This document shows, in pieces, positions 22,055 to 30,452 of a DNA stretch of 64,000 bases. Source of the stretch: Lederbergia lenta NBRC 16444 (lineage in GTDB: Bacteria; Bacillota; Bacilli; Bacillales; Bacillaceae_C); NCBI RefSeq assembly GCF_001591545.1, contig NZ_BCVC01000006.1, positions 1 to 64,000 on the forward strand, given 5' to 3'. Every line of letters starts with the position of its first letter. Positions within the stretch are counted from its first letter, which is position 1. The translations under genes and the position numbers were made by a program. Below the pieces are notes generated by a model that worked only from the letters and a program-made list of their open reading frames with translations, was not told the DNA's origin and did no database searches.

Positions 22055-22886
22055 AGGTCTCGGAAAAGGGATTAATGCTTTATTTGCAAATATGGATGTT
22101 AGTAAAGAAGAAACCGTTCGTGAAGTGGATATAGTTGAAATTAACCCTAATCCATATCAACCAAGAAAGGTCTTCGAAGCGGAAGCAATTGAGGAATTAA
22201 AGAAATCAATTTTAGAACATGGAATTTTACAACCAATTATTATTAGAAAAAATATTAAAGGCTACGAAATTGTAGTGGGGGAACGGCGATATCGAGCTGC
22301 TAAAGCCGCTAAGCTAGAAACAATTCCCGCAGTTATTCGTGAATTAAACGATCGCCAAATGATGGAACTTGCTGTTTTAGAAAATCTTCAAAGGGAAGAC
22401 TTAACTCCAATTGAAGAAGCTACAGCTTATCAAACTCTATTGGACAAGCTACATATAACGCAAGAAGAATTGGCGAAAAGATTAGGTAAAAGCCGCCCAC
22501 ATATCGCTAATTATGTTCGTTTATTATCATTACCAAAAGATATTCAACTGTATATAACGGAAGGAAAGCTTTCCATGGGGCATGGCCGTACATTGCTCGG
22601 TTTAAAACAGAAAGAAAAGTTAGAATCTGTTGCTGAGAAAAGTGTGAAAGAAGGTTTAAATGTTCGGCAATTAGAAAAACTGATACAGAATTTGAATGAA
22701 AATGTTCCACGTGAAACAAAAGCGGCTCCCCCTAAAAAGGATGTTTTTATAAAAGGATATGAAGATAGTTTAAGGGAGAAATTTGGCACGACAGTAAAAA
22801 TTAAACGTTCTAGTAAAAAAGGAAAGATAGAAATAGAATTTTTATCTAACGAGGATCTCGAACGTATATTAGAAATCCTTGAGTAA
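22047..22886 (+). CDS. parB: Chromosome partition protein ParB (Spo0J)
   Basis: ParB/Spo0J loads at parS as a CTP-dependent sliding clamp and recruits SMC condensin to the origin. The start is ATG 22047 (MAKGLGKGINALF, 279 residues) behind AAAGGAAG inside the end of parA. The CTP-binding motif GERRYRA is at 78-84, ENLQREDLTPIEEA follows, then a helix-turn-helix and a C-terminal dimerisation domain. A perfect parS lies inside the gene. Confidence 0.97.
   Translation: MAKGLGKGINALFANMDVSKEETVREVDIVEINPNPYQPRKVFEAEAIEELKKSILEHGILQPIIIRKNIKGYEIVVGERRYRAAKAAKLETIPAVIRELNDRQMMELAVLENLQREDLTPIEEATAYQTLLDKLHITQEELAKRLGKSRPHIANYVRLLSLPKDIQLYITEGKLSMGHGRTLLGLKQKEKLESVAEKSVKEGLNVRQLEKLIQNLNENVPRETKAAPPKKDVFIKGYEDSLREKFGTTVKIKRSSKKGKIEIEFLSNEDLERILEILE
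22703..22718. other. parS site within parB
   Basis: TGTTCCACGTGAAACA, identical to the parS sequence found inside spo0J of B. subtilis. Within the reading frame it encodes NVPRET. Confidence 0.93.
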
Positions 22887-22897
22887 TATGAATAAGC

Positions 22898-22919
22898 TGA
22901 CCCACAATTATGTGGGTCA
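22898..22919 (+). terminator. Hairpin after parB
   Basis: TGACCCACA, a short loop, TGTGGGTCA: a strong stem directly after parB. No clean T run follows, so intrinsic termination is uncertain. Confidence 0.5.
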
Positions 22920-23065
22920 CTTCGATGTTTTTAAAGGAGAGGTAGACGACACAGGGGTATTAGGTATTGCTCGATGCAGAATATGTAATAATGACGAACC
23001 CTTTTTCATCATAATTAGTCGGAAATGCTCTTTTAGATATGTAATTTGTATAAATAGGTGAGATA

Positions 23066-23779
23066 ATGGTGCTTCTAGGTACGATAATAAATGGATTATG
23101 TATTGTTATAGGAACAATATTAGGGAAGTTTCTCCATCGGATTCCGGATAAAATGAAATGGACAGCAATGCAAGGAATAGGCTTAGTAGTAATGGTTTTA
23201 GGTTTACAAATGGGATTTAAAAGTGAGAATTTTTTGATTGTAATTCTAAGTATTGTAATTGGAGCGGTGCTTGGTGAATGGTGGCAATTAGAAGATAAAT
23301 TAAATACCCTTGGATTGTGGTTAGAGAGAAAAGTTGGTCCTTCAGAAAAAGGTAGTATTGCACAAGGGTTTGTTACTGCGACTTTGATCTTTGTAATTGG
23401 AGCAATGGCAATTATCGGGGCGCTTGATAGCGGCATTAGGGGCGATCATCAAGTTCTATATACAAAGGCAGTTATAGATGGCTTTACAGCATTAATTTTA
23501 ACAACAACTCTAGGAATTGGTGTCATTTTTTCTGCCATCCCGGTGTTATTATACCAAGGCTTGATTGCCATTTTTGCAACGCAAATTGACCGCCTTATAC
23601 CTAAGGTATTAATGGATATGTTTATCCTAGAATTGACAGCGACAGGTGGAATCATGATTGTTGCTATCGGTTTGAATTTAATAGGGGTGACTAAAATTAG
23701 GGTAGCCAACTTATTGCCCGGACTATTGGTTGTAACTATACTTGTTGGGATTAAATATACATATCATTTAATCTTATAA
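23066..23779 (+). CDS. DUF554 integral membrane protein
   Basis: A 237-residue membrane protein of the DUF554 (YdfK/YqgA-like) family, recognised from its start MVLLGTIINGLCIVIGTILG and the repeated hydrophobic segments (about six to seven membrane spans). The molecular function is unknown. ATG 23066 follows AGGTGAGATA. It often accompanies parB in Bacillaceae. Confidence 0.85.
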   Translation: MVLLGTIINGLCIVIGTILGKFLHRIPDKMKWTAMQGIGLVVMVLGLQMGFKSENFLIVILSIVIGAVLGEWWQLEDKLNTLGLWLERKVGPSEKGSIAQGFVTATLIFVIGAMAIIGALDSGIRGDHQVLYTKAVIDGFTALILTTTLGIGVIFSAIPVLLYQGLIAIFATQIDRLIPKVLMDMFILELTATGGIMIVAIGLNLIGVTKIRVANLLPGLLVVTILVGIKYTYHLIL

Positions 23780-23783
23780 TATA

Positions 23784-23812
23784 AACGCTAGATTCATGCG
23801 ACCTAGCGTTTA
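23784..23812. terminator. Hairpin between convergent genes
   Basis: AAACGCTAG, an 11-base loop, CTAGCGTTT. It lies between the ends of the DUF554 gene (plus) and the next minus-strand gene and could serve both, though T runs are short. Confidence 0.6.
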
Positions 23813-23855
23813 AGCAGTTCCATCTCAGTAATTGTGCTTTTCTTCTCACTACCTT

Positions 23856-24443
23856 CTACCTTTTTCCTTTAAGAAATCTTTGAATCGTATTTAAATCTAA
23901 ATCTATTCCAGCTTTGTTCTGGATCACATCAGAACACCACTTATCTATTTGCTGCGTTTCACTCTCTGTTATTAATTCATTTGCTACTTTCTTATGAACA
24001 ATTCGATTAACTAAGGCTACTCGATTTTGATGGTATGGTATTTGTTGCATATAGCGATCTAGAATATCTGGATTAAATAATTTACCTAATTCAATCACTC
24101 CGTTGTTAATATGTTCTTCCGCATAAATAGTGGAGGCAGCGATAGCTATCTTCTCATCAAAGGATGCTTCAGATGAAAGGTTACATATATACTCTTTCAT
24201 AAGTGAGCGTGTTGTTTTCAGTACGGCCTGAGTTACTTCCACATCTGCTTCTGAAATCTTTTTTGTTTGAGTAAAGTCTGTTTCAATCTTTCCTAATGTA
24301 TCAAGGAGGGAAATAAGATTGTTCATTTTTTCAGCATTATCGTTTGTTTGTGTTAGTAAGGAGTGGACTTTCTCAAAAACAAATAAACGTTGCACATAGC
24401 CATTCAGTAAAACAATGCCATTGTATTGTAGAATAGGGTTCAA
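23856..24443 (-). CDS. Unrecognised helical protein next to yyaC
   Basis: I do not recognise this gene. It encodes about 195 residues, with no signal peptide or membrane segment, and is predicted mostly helical. It contains two Cys (in KEYICNLSS and KWCSDVI). TTG 24443 (LNPILQYNG as its first residues) is the likely start, eight bases behind GGAAGGTGAGG; a TTG at 24464 overlaps that site. It runs against the replication fork, downstream of yyaC in the same orientation with about 125 bases between. The pairing with yyaC suggests a sporulation-related role, but this is only inference. Confidence 0.7.
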   Translation of the reverse strand: MNPILQYNGIVLLNGYVQRLFVFEKVHSLLTQTNDNAEKMNNLISLLDTLGKIETDFTQTKKISEADVEVTQAVLKTTRSLMKEYICNLSSEASFDEKIAIAASTIYAEEHINNGVIELGKLFNPDILDRYMQQIPYHQNRVALVNRIVHKKVANELITESETQQIDKWCSDVIQNKAGIDLDLNTIQRFLKGKR

Positions 24444-24570
24444 TTCTAAAACCTCACCTTCCAAAATAGACGTTCATTATTCAATTATAAACGATGGTGA
24501 GGAAGAGTGACGTTCTAATGGAGAAAAAAATCCTATTAAGTTCTGTCTTTTATATGAGGTTGATTCATTA

Positions 24571-25200
24571 TCATTTAATGTGCGATTCTCGTTCCATATC
24601 CCATTCTAATTGCAAATATGATTTTTTATTTTCATAGTAAGCTTTATCGGCTTCAATTATGGCAGCGGCAATTTGCTTTGCCATACTCATTACTAAACTA
24701 AGACGTGTATTTTGAAGAACAAATAACTCCATATAACCGCCAACATTCACAATACCTGTTATATGAATATCCCCGACTGGAGTAAGGTCTTTATTAACGG
24801 CTGATCCAGGTTTGACAGGACCTATACCAACTTTTATTGAACCAATACTATTTAACTTACCAAGACAAGCGTCAATTCCAATAATGAAAGGTCGAAAATG
24901 AGTATCATGGATAAGTTGTAGCTTTTCTTCAAGATTGACAGCGTGAACCGGGTCCTCTAAAGTGCCATATACTTGAAAACGTTTTAAACCAGCTTCCTTA
25001 AGAAAGGTCCCTACTAAAGGACCTAGAGAATCACCAGTAGATCGATCTGTTCCTATACAGACGATTCCAATAGTGCGATGTTTACTAAAAGGAAGTAATG
25101 TTCCGATACCTTCAGAGATAGTCCCTTTCGACCCTTTATCATCAAATTTTACCCTGATTTCATTTTGATCTTGTGCACCAAAAAGAGGATGTGATTTCAT
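24571..25200 (-). CDS. yyaC: Sporulation-associated YyaC (DUF1256)
   Basis: A 209-residue protein of the YyaC/DUF1256 family, structurally related to the spore protease GPR. Recognisable stretches are IVCIGTDRSTGDSLGPLVG (near 48-66), YGTLEDPVHAVNLEEKL and IGIDACLGKLNSIG. It is found in spore formers near parB. ATG 25200 follows GAAAGGGG. It is transcribed divergently from the mscS gene. Confidence 0.9.
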   Translation of the reverse strand: MKSHPLFGAQDQNEIRVKFDDKGSKGTISEGIGTLLPFSKHRTIGIVCIGTDRSTGDSLGPLVGTFLKEAGLKRFQVYGTLEDPVHAVNLEEKLQLIHDTHFRPFIIGIDACLGKLNSIGSIKVGIGPVKPGSAVNKDLTPVGDIHITGIVNVGGYMELFVLQNTRLSLVMSMAKQIAAAIIEADKAYYENKKSYLQLEWDMERESHIK

Positions 25201-25362
25201 TTCTTTCGCCCCTTTCTATACTATTAGTCAGTATACGGAGAAATTTTCCATTCTATACACAGTAAAGAAGATTTTAAGCATCGGTCTATGCATTTCAAAA
25301 CAAAGTTGTTAAAATAGATAAACATTGGATTTCTCGGAATAAAGAAGGTAGGTGGCAATTCA

Positions 25363-26217
25363 TTGGATAAGAACGTCAAAGAGGCAGCTTCAACTTTTGG
25401 GGATAAATTGTTTGATCAAAAAATGTGGATTGAATTGGGCTCAACAGGTCTAAAAATCATTCTCATTTTTGTCATAGCTTCTGTGGTTATCAAAGTAGGA
25501 AAAGCTGCAGTCGGAAATATGTTAAAAATTAAAACAAAATCGCGGTTGAGGATATCCGAAAGGCGAGAAAACACACTCGTAAAATTATTACAGAATATCA
25601 TTACCTATTCTATATATTTTATCGCCTTTGTTACCATACTTTCGACAGTGGGGATAGATATTAAAGGGATACTTGCAGGTGCAGGGATTCTAGGTGTGGC
25701 TGTTGGTTTTGGATCGCAGAATCTTGTAAAGGATGTTATTGCCGGTTTCTTTGTTATTTTTGAGGATCAGTTTTCTGTTGGTGATGAAGTAAAGATAAAT
25801 AGTTTTGAAGGTAAAGTAGAGGAAATTGGTCTACGTACGACGAAGGTTCTTAATTGGACAGGGGAATTGTATATTATTCCAAATGGAAGCATTACTGAAG
25901 TTACGAACTACTCCATTTATAATAGCACTGCGGTAGTGGACTTTACTATTAACTATGAAGGTGATCTAGATAAAGTAGAGAGGGCGATTGAGTTGCTTTT
26001 AACTACTCTGCCAAAAAAATATGAAGAAATTATTGATACTCCGAAGCTACTTGGTATTGAACAATTTAATGGTGAAGAAGTGGTCTTTCGAATTACTGCG
26101 GAAACCATTCCGTTGAAAAATTGGTATATAGCTCGTCAAATTCGTCGTGAGTTGAAAGTAGAGCTTGACAGACAGCTACCTGAAATAAAAAATACGGAAA
26201 GTCATCAGGAGGAATAG
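25363..26217 (+). CDS. Small-conductance mechanosensitive channel (MscS family)
   Basis: A 284-residue MscS-type channel that opens on membrane tension to release solutes in hypo-osmotic shock. The N-terminal region has about three membrane helices. The pore-lining helix carries the small-residue pattern AGAGILGVAVGFGSQNLVKDVIAGFFVIFE in the family form, followed by the beta domain (QFSVGDEVKI). The start is TTG 25363 behind AAGGTAGGTGG. The DUF951 gene follows after three bases. Confidence 0.92.
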   Translation: MDKNVKEAASTFGDKLFDQKMWIELGSTGLKIILIFVIASVVIKVGKAAVGNMLKIKTKSRLRISERRENTLVKLLQNIITYSIYFIAFVTILSTVGIDIKGILAGAGILGVAVGFGSQNLVKDVIAGFFVIFEDQFSVGDEVKINSFEGKVEEIGLRTTKVLNWTGELYIIPNGSITEVTNYSIYNSTAVVDFTINYEGDLDKVERAIELLLTTLPKKYEEIIDTPKLLGIEQFNGEEVVFRITAETIPLKNWYIARQIRRELKVELDRQLPEIKNTESHQEE

Positions 26218-26220
26218 GAA

Positions 26221-26418
26221 TTGGAAAAAAAGGAATTCAATCTTCATGATGTTGTAGAAATGAAAAAGGCACATCCTTGTGGGACAAATCGCTGGAAGAT
26301 TATTAGAATGGGGATGGATATTCGGATAAAATGCGAAGGTTGTGACCATAGTGTCATGTTACCGCGTAAAGAATTTGCTAGAAAAATAAAAAAGATTTTA
26401 CAAAAACAAGAGGAATAG
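26221..26418 (+). CDS. DUF951 family small protein
   Basis: A 65-residue protein of the DUF951 family, with the pattern MKKAHPCGTNRWKI..MGMDIRIKCEGC and three Cys that suggest a small metal-binding fold. The function is unknown. The start is TTG 26221, behind a strong GGAGGAATAGG site that overlaps the end of mscS, so the two are co-translated. ychF follows after an intergenic repeat. Confidence 0.9.
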   Translation: MEKKEFNLHDVVEMKKAHPCGTNRWKIIRMGMDIRIKCEGCDHSVMLPRKEFARKIKKILQKQEE

Positions 26419-26612
26419 TCGAGACACCTCATGTTTAGTTCTACGTTCGAGGCTATAAGTCAATCTGCCAAGAAAGGGAAAGACTGACCTTCTAGCTATC
26501 TTTTCTTATACTTGTCGTTGGTCCGTACGTGGTGAGTGAGGGGCGGTGTTGCCGCATTACGTGGCGAACTTAGCCGTTCCTTCTCCTAACGAGCGCCTTG
26601 CGCTTTTCGTAT
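26419..26612. repeat. Extragenic repeat, family A
   Basis: The gap before ychF is filled with a gene-free repeat. Its right end, GCGCCTTGCGCTTTTC (26593-26608), is identical on the opposite strand to 52339-52354. The left part contains CATAAGTCA-like and CTTGTCGTTGG elements that, from memory, resemble common Bacillaceae extragenic repeats. Confidence 0.55.
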
Positions 26613-26689
26613 TGACTCACTATAATTATGAAAGGATGAACAAGGGGACAGGTACGATTTTTAGACCCCAAAGAAGAGGAGTGACCGAA

Positions 26690-27790
26690 ATGGCTCTTAC
26701 AGCAGGTATTGTGGGTTTGCCGAACGTTGGTAAATCTACATTATTTAATGCAATAACAAAGGCGGGCGCAGAGGCTGCTAACTATCCATTCTGTACAATC
26801 GACCCAAATGTCGGCATTGTGGAAGTACCGGATCATAGACTGCAAAAATTAACAGAGCTTGTTAAACCGAAAAAAACGGTACCAACAGCTTTTGAGTTTA
26901 CAGATATAGCGGGAATCGTAAAAGGTGCTAGTAAAGGTGAAGGGCTTGGGAATAAGTTTCTATCCCATATCCGTCAAGTCGATGCTATTTGTCATGTCGT
27001 TCGTTGTTTTGATGATGGGAATATTACACATGTATCAGGCAAAGTAGACCCATTAGATGATATTGATACAATTAATCTTGAACTTATTCTTGCTGATCTT
27101 GAGTCTGTTGAGAAACGGATTGGTCGAGTCGAAAAGATGGCTAAGCAAAAAGATAAGGAAGCTATGTATGAGTTTGAAGTATTAGATAAATTAAGAACTG
27201 CATTTGAAGCAGACCAACCTGCACGTACATTGGAATTTAGTGAAGATCAGATGAAATATGTTAAAGGATTGCATCTTTTAACAAGCAAGCCAGTATTGTA
27301 TGCGGCTAATGTTAGTGAGGATGATATCGCAGATCCTTCAGATAATGAATATGTGCAAAAGGTTCGTCAATTTGCTCAGGAAGACAATGCTGAAGTAATT
27401 GTCGTATGTGCAAAAATTGAAGAAGAAATCGCGGAACTAGATGATGAAGAAAAAGCAATGTTTCTTGAAGAACTTGGTATAGAGGAATCTGGTCTTGATC
27501 TACTTATTCGTGCCACATACAACCTTCTTGGACTAGCTACTTATTTCACCGCTGGTGTGCAAGAAGTACGTGCATGGACATTCATTCAAGGAATGAAGGC
27601 ACCCCAATGTGCGGGTATCATTCATACTGACTTTGAAAAAGGGTTTATTCGGGCGGAAACAGTTTCCTATGATGATTTACTTGCAGGCGGATCAATGGCT
27701 GCTGCACGTGAAGCAGGAAAAGTACGTCTGGAAGGAAAAGAATACTTAGTGAAAGATGGAGACGTCATCCATTTTCGCTTTAACGTATAA
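26690..27790 (+). CDS. ychF: Ribosome-associated ATPase YchF
   Basis: YchF is an OBG-family P-loop protein that prefers ATP to GTP and binds ribosomes. I choose ATG 26690 (MALTAGIVGLPNVGKST, 366 residues, the family length), behind AGAGGAGTGA; an in-frame extension to 26546 runs into the repeat. Walker A is GLPNVGKS (9-16). The usual NKxD is replaced by NVSE, the known basis of ATP specificity. A C-terminal TGS domain ends in DVIHFRFNV. Confidence 0.97.
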   Translation: MALTAGIVGLPNVGKSTLFNAITKAGAEAANYPFCTIDPNVGIVEVPDHRLQKLTELVKPKKTVPTAFEFTDIAGIVKGASKGEGLGNKFLSHIRQVDAICHVVRCFDDGNITHVSGKVDPLDDIDTINLELILADLESVEKRIGRVEKMAKQKDKEAMYEFEVLDKLRTAFEADQPARTLEFSEDQMKYVKGLHLLTSKPVLYAANVSEDDIADPSDNEYVQKVRQFAQEDNAEVIVVCAKIEEEIAELDDEEKAMFLEELGIEESGLDLLIRATYNLLGLATYFTAGVQEVRAWTFIQGMKAPQCAGIIHTDFEKGFIRAETVSYDDLLAGGSMAAAREAGKVRLEGKEYLVKDGDVIHFRFNV

Positions 27791-27818
27791 GGCACCTAAG
27801 AGGTGTCTTTTTTTTTAC
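27791..27818 (+). terminator. Terminator after ychF
   Basis: GGCACCT-AAG-AGGTGTC followed by nine T, directly after the stop codon. Confidence 0.88.
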
Positions 27819-28244
27819 GTAAATAATCATCTAAGATTTAAACAATCCAACCTAGGACTTGGCATCATGCCGAGAAAGATGATGAAAAGTGTGAAGAAAA
27901 AACCAAATATTGTAGTCATAAGAAGCGATCTAATAAGGCTAGGAGTTTATCTGTAATGAAGTTTGGCACCCAATCACTCCAGATTTAAAATGGCTTTTGA
28001 AGAATAACCACTATATGAAAGTTTTAAATGAATATTTAAGCTGCTACCTATTTACCTAATTGAAGAACAATAGGTAGTTTTTACTTATAATAAAAATAAA
28101 TATGGCATTAGATTTTAGGTCGGTATGCACTTTGCTAATGATAAAAAAGGAAAAACGAAAAAGCAAAAAGAATGATAACTAAGAGGTTTGAATATTCATC
28201 ATACAAATAGATAGCGTTTATTTTGAGGATAGGAGAGGAGTAAA
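27819..28244. other. Gap with possible gene remnant and terminator-like hairpin
   Basis: About 430 bases without a confident gene. Two short frames at roughly 27870-27956 and 27945-28060 translate into protein-like but interrupted sequence (KKKPNIVVIRSDLIRLG, then WHPITPDLKWLLKNNHY in another frame), perhaps a decayed gene. A hairpin CTACCTATT with AATAGGTAG and a T run (about 28044-28081) follows, consistent with the terminator of a lost gene. Confidence 0.3.
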
Positions 28245-29381
28245 ATGGCAGAAGTCGTGATTATTGAAGCCGTAAGAACGCCAATTGGAAGAAAGAATGG
28301 AGCATTAAGTAGTATACGGCCGGATGAGCTACTTGCATTAGTTTTAAAAGAAATCATTAACAGAACTGGAATGGACCCATCTATAATCGATGATGTCATC
28401 GCCGGATGCGTAACACAAGTAAAAGAACAAGCAGGGGATATTGCTCGAATTGCTTCTCTTATTGCAGGTTTCCCACAGGAAGTACCTGGCATAACTCTTG
28501 ATAGACAATGTGGATCAAGTCAGCAAGCAGTTCACTTTGCCTCCCAAGCAATATTAAGTGGAGATATGGATGTAGTGATTGCATGTGGTGTAGAAAGTAT
28601 GTCACAAGTACCAATGTTTTCAAATGTACAAGGAGCGAAGCATAGTGAGATATTAACAAAAAAATACGAGATAATTAATCAAGGTTTATCAGCAGAAAGA
28701 ATCGCAGAAAAATGGGGCTTTACAAGAAAAGAGTTAGACCAATTTTCTTTACAAAGTCATAAAAAGGCGATTGCAGCCATGAAAGAAGGAAGATTTGATC
28801 GGGAGATTATGCCTGTTATGATTGGGAATTCCAACATACAAAAGGATGAGGGGCCGAGAGAGAATACATCAATGGAGATACTTGCTGGGCTAGAACCTCC
28901 CTTTTTAAAGAATGGAAATGTAACTGCAGGGAATGCAAGTCAAATTAGTGATGGAGCTTCGGCGATCCTTCTGATGTCAAAGGAGAAAGCGGAAAAGTTA
29001 AATTTGAAGGCACGTTTTCGAGTGGTCGCCCGTTCTGTAGTTGGTTCAGATCCAACGCTTATGTTAACAGGCCCCGTTTCGGCTACTGAAAAGGTGCTTA
29101 AAAAAGCAAATATGGATTTATCTGCTATTGATTTATTTGAAATAAATGAAGCATTTGCTTCAGTTCCGTTGTTCTGGCTAAAAGAAACTGGAGCTGACCC
29201 GAAGAAGTTAAATGTTAATGGTGGGGCTATAGCATTGGGACATCCGCTAGGAGCGACTGGAGCACGGGTCATGACGACACTTTTACACGAATTGGAAAGG
29301 ACGGAAAAGCGATTTGGTTTACAAGCCATTTGCGAGGGTTTTGGTATGGCGAATGCAACGATTATAGAGAGGTTAAACTAA
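28245..29381 (+). CDS. Thiolase family acetyl-CoA acyltransferase
   Basis: A 378-residue thiolase of the type that makes or cleaves 3-ketoacyl-CoA. The acyl-accepting cysteine is Cys89 in DRQCGSSQQA, the NEAFA motif is near residue 298, and the catalytic His lies in GGAIALGHPLGATGAR. The second catalytic Cys is Cys363 in CEGFGMANA, where CEGGGMANA is more usual. ATG 28245 follows GGAGAGGAG. It stands alone, with no beta-oxidation or ketone-body genes beside it, so I cannot say whether it is degradative or biosynthetic. Confidence 0.9.
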   Translation: MAEVVIIEAVRTPIGRKNGALSSIRPDELLALVLKEIINRTGMDPSIIDDVIAGCVTQVKEQAGDIARIASLIAGFPQEVPGITLDRQCGSSQQAVHFASQAILSGDMDVVIACGVESMSQVPMFSNVQGAKHSEILTKKYEIINQGLSAERIAEKWGFTRKELDQFSLQSHKKAIAAMKEGRFDREIMPVMIGNSNIQKDEGPRENTSMEILAGLEPPFLKNGNVTAGNASQISDGASAILLMSKEKAEKLNLKARFRVVARSVVGSDPTLMLTGPVSATEKVLKKANMDLSAIDLFEINEAFASVPLFWLKETGADPKKLNVNGGAIALGHPLGATGARVMTTLLHELERTEKRFGLQAICEGFGMANATIIERLN

Positions 29382-29550
29382 GTGAGACAATTTTATGGGA
29401 TTGGGATTTATAAATTTATCTTAGGCAACAAAAAATAAAAAGTAGGTTGGAAGTTATTTCATGTTATAAATTTCCTCTTTCTTCGAAAACTAAAGCGGAA
29501 TCATTAGTAAGTTATGCTTTTGATTTGATTAAAAAGAAAGAGGTGTTTGT

Positions 29551-29901
29551 TTGAAAACTTTAAGGAGAATTGCGTTAGCTTTGGTAATTATTGGTGCAAT
29601 TAACTGGGGTTTAATTGGATTATTTCAATTTGATCTAGTTGGATCTATATTTGGAGGCACTACTTCCGGCTTTGCCAGATTTATTTACACTCTAGTCGGA
29701 ATTAGCGGCATTATTTGCCTGGGACTCCTGTTTAATTCTGACACAGCAGATGTTCCTGATAGGGAAGAAAGTAGGAACTTAAGTAACACAAGTTATGCCA
29801 CAGAATTTGCAGAAGATCCTGATCTTGATAAGCTCTATAATCCTTCAATGGAAGCTTATGAAGATATGGAAGATGGAGACGAAGACGAAGAATTTAAGTA
29901 A
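29551..29901 (+). CDS. DUF378 membrane protein with acidic tail
   Basis: A 116-residue protein. The N-terminal ~65 residues form two membrane helices of the DUF378 type (LRRIALALVIIGAINWGLIG then FIYTLVGISGIICLGLL). The second half is a soluble, very acidic tail rich in Glu/Asp, which I do not recognise. The start is TTG 29551 behind AAAGAGGTG. Its stop codon lies inside the left arm of a long inverted repeat. Confidence 0.85.
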   Translation: MKTLRRIALALVIIGAINWGLIGLFQFDLVGSIFGGTTSGFARFIYTLVGISGIICLGLLFNSDTADVPDREESRNLSNTSYATEFAEDPDLDKLYNPSMEAYEDMEDGDEDEEFK

Positions 29902-29949
29902 GCGAAAACCCGGCGAGAGTTTCTCAGCCGGGTTTTCGCTTACTTAAAT
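29892..29949. terminator. Very long hairpin after the DUF378 gene
   Basis: Two perfect 23-base arms (ATTTAAGTAAGCG... and its complement, including AAAACCCGGC and GCCGGGTTTT) flank a 12-base loop that can itself form GAGA-GTT-TCTC. The stop codon lies in the left arm. It probably ends transcription before rpsF, but it is much longer than the other terminators in this window. Confidence 0.75.
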
Positions 29950-29995
29950 AAAAATACTAAACAGATGAAGAAGAAAAGAAAAGTATACATAGACA

Positions 29996-30024
29996 TTGCT
30001 AATACTGGGTGTATATGCTATAAT
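29996..30024 (+). promoter_or_regulatory. Sigma-A promoter of rpsF-ssb-rpsR
   Basis: TTGCTA (29996-30001), 17-base spacer, TATAAT (30019-30024) with an extended TGC before it. It lies 80 bases before rpsF, leaving room for a structured leader. Confidence 0.75.
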
Positions 30025-30040
30025 TACTCATTGTGAGTAA

Positions 30041-30098
30041 TGAAAATTGCTCCTTGCTCTTTTACACCAAAAAGAGCCGCATAGTCCATAAGGAGGTG
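30041..30098 (+). promoter_or_regulatory. Candidate S6:S18 autoregulatory leader
   Basis: The rpsF leader contains a hairpin GCTCTTTT with AAAAGAGC, followed directly by CGC (so a CCG occurs at the stem edge), ahead of the ribosome binding site. Bacterial rpsF leaders bind the S6:S18 complex through a hairpin-flanked CCG. The position and general shape fit; I could not fold it rigorously. Confidence 0.5.
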
Positions 30099-30105
30099 AC
30101 AAACG

Positions 30106-30393
30106 ATGAGAAAGTACGAGATCATGTACATTATCCGCCCAAACATTGAAGAAGAAGCAAAAACAGCGGTTATTGAGCGTTTCGATAATATTCTAACTTC
30201 TGAAGGTGCGGAAATCATCGAATCAAAAGATTGGGGTAAGCGTCGACTTGCATATGAAATCAACGATTTCCGTGATGGATATTACCGTTTAATCCATACG
30301 AATGCAAAGCCTGAAGCTATTCAGGAATTCGACCGTCTTGCGAAGATCAATGGCGATATCATTCGTCATATTGTTGTTAAAGACGAAAAATAA
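30106..30393 (+). CDS. rpsF: 30S ribosomal protein S6
   Basis: S6 binds the central domain of 16S rRNA together with S18. The 95-residue protein begins [18 protein letters not shown] and contains the conserved [11 protein letters not shown] near 46-56. ATG 30106 follows AAGGAGGTGA. It is the first gene of the rpsF-ssb-rpsR operon. A parS site lies just after its stop. Confidence 0.97.
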   Translation: MRKYEIMYIIRPNIEEEAKTAVIERFDNILTSEGAEIIESKDWGKRRLAYEINDFRDGYYRLIHTNAKPEAIQEFDRLAKINGDIIRHIVVKDEK

Positions 30394-30400
30394 ACTTAAA

Positions 30401-30416
30401 TGTTTCACGTGAAACA
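30401..30416. other. parS site between rpsF and ssb
   Basis: TGTTTCACGTGAAACA, a perfect palindromic parS in the 59-base space between rpsF and ssb. Confidence 0.92.
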
Positions 30417-30452
30417 TTTTATAAGAAGTATATAGAGAAGAGGTTGATTCTG

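Noticed and set aside
20236-22886. Two ParB-like genes read as a recent duplication
   Set aside because: One is Noc (membrane-targeting start, family-typical length) and the other Spo0J; this pair is standard in Bacillaceae.
22879-23061. 60-codon frame between parB and the DUF554 gene
   Set aside because: Begins inside the parB end, spans the hairpin at 22898-22919 and has no ribosome binding site at its start.
26546-26689. N-terminal extension of ychF by 48 codons
   Set aside because: The extension lies in an extragenic repeat. The start at 26690 has a good ribosome binding site and gives the family length.
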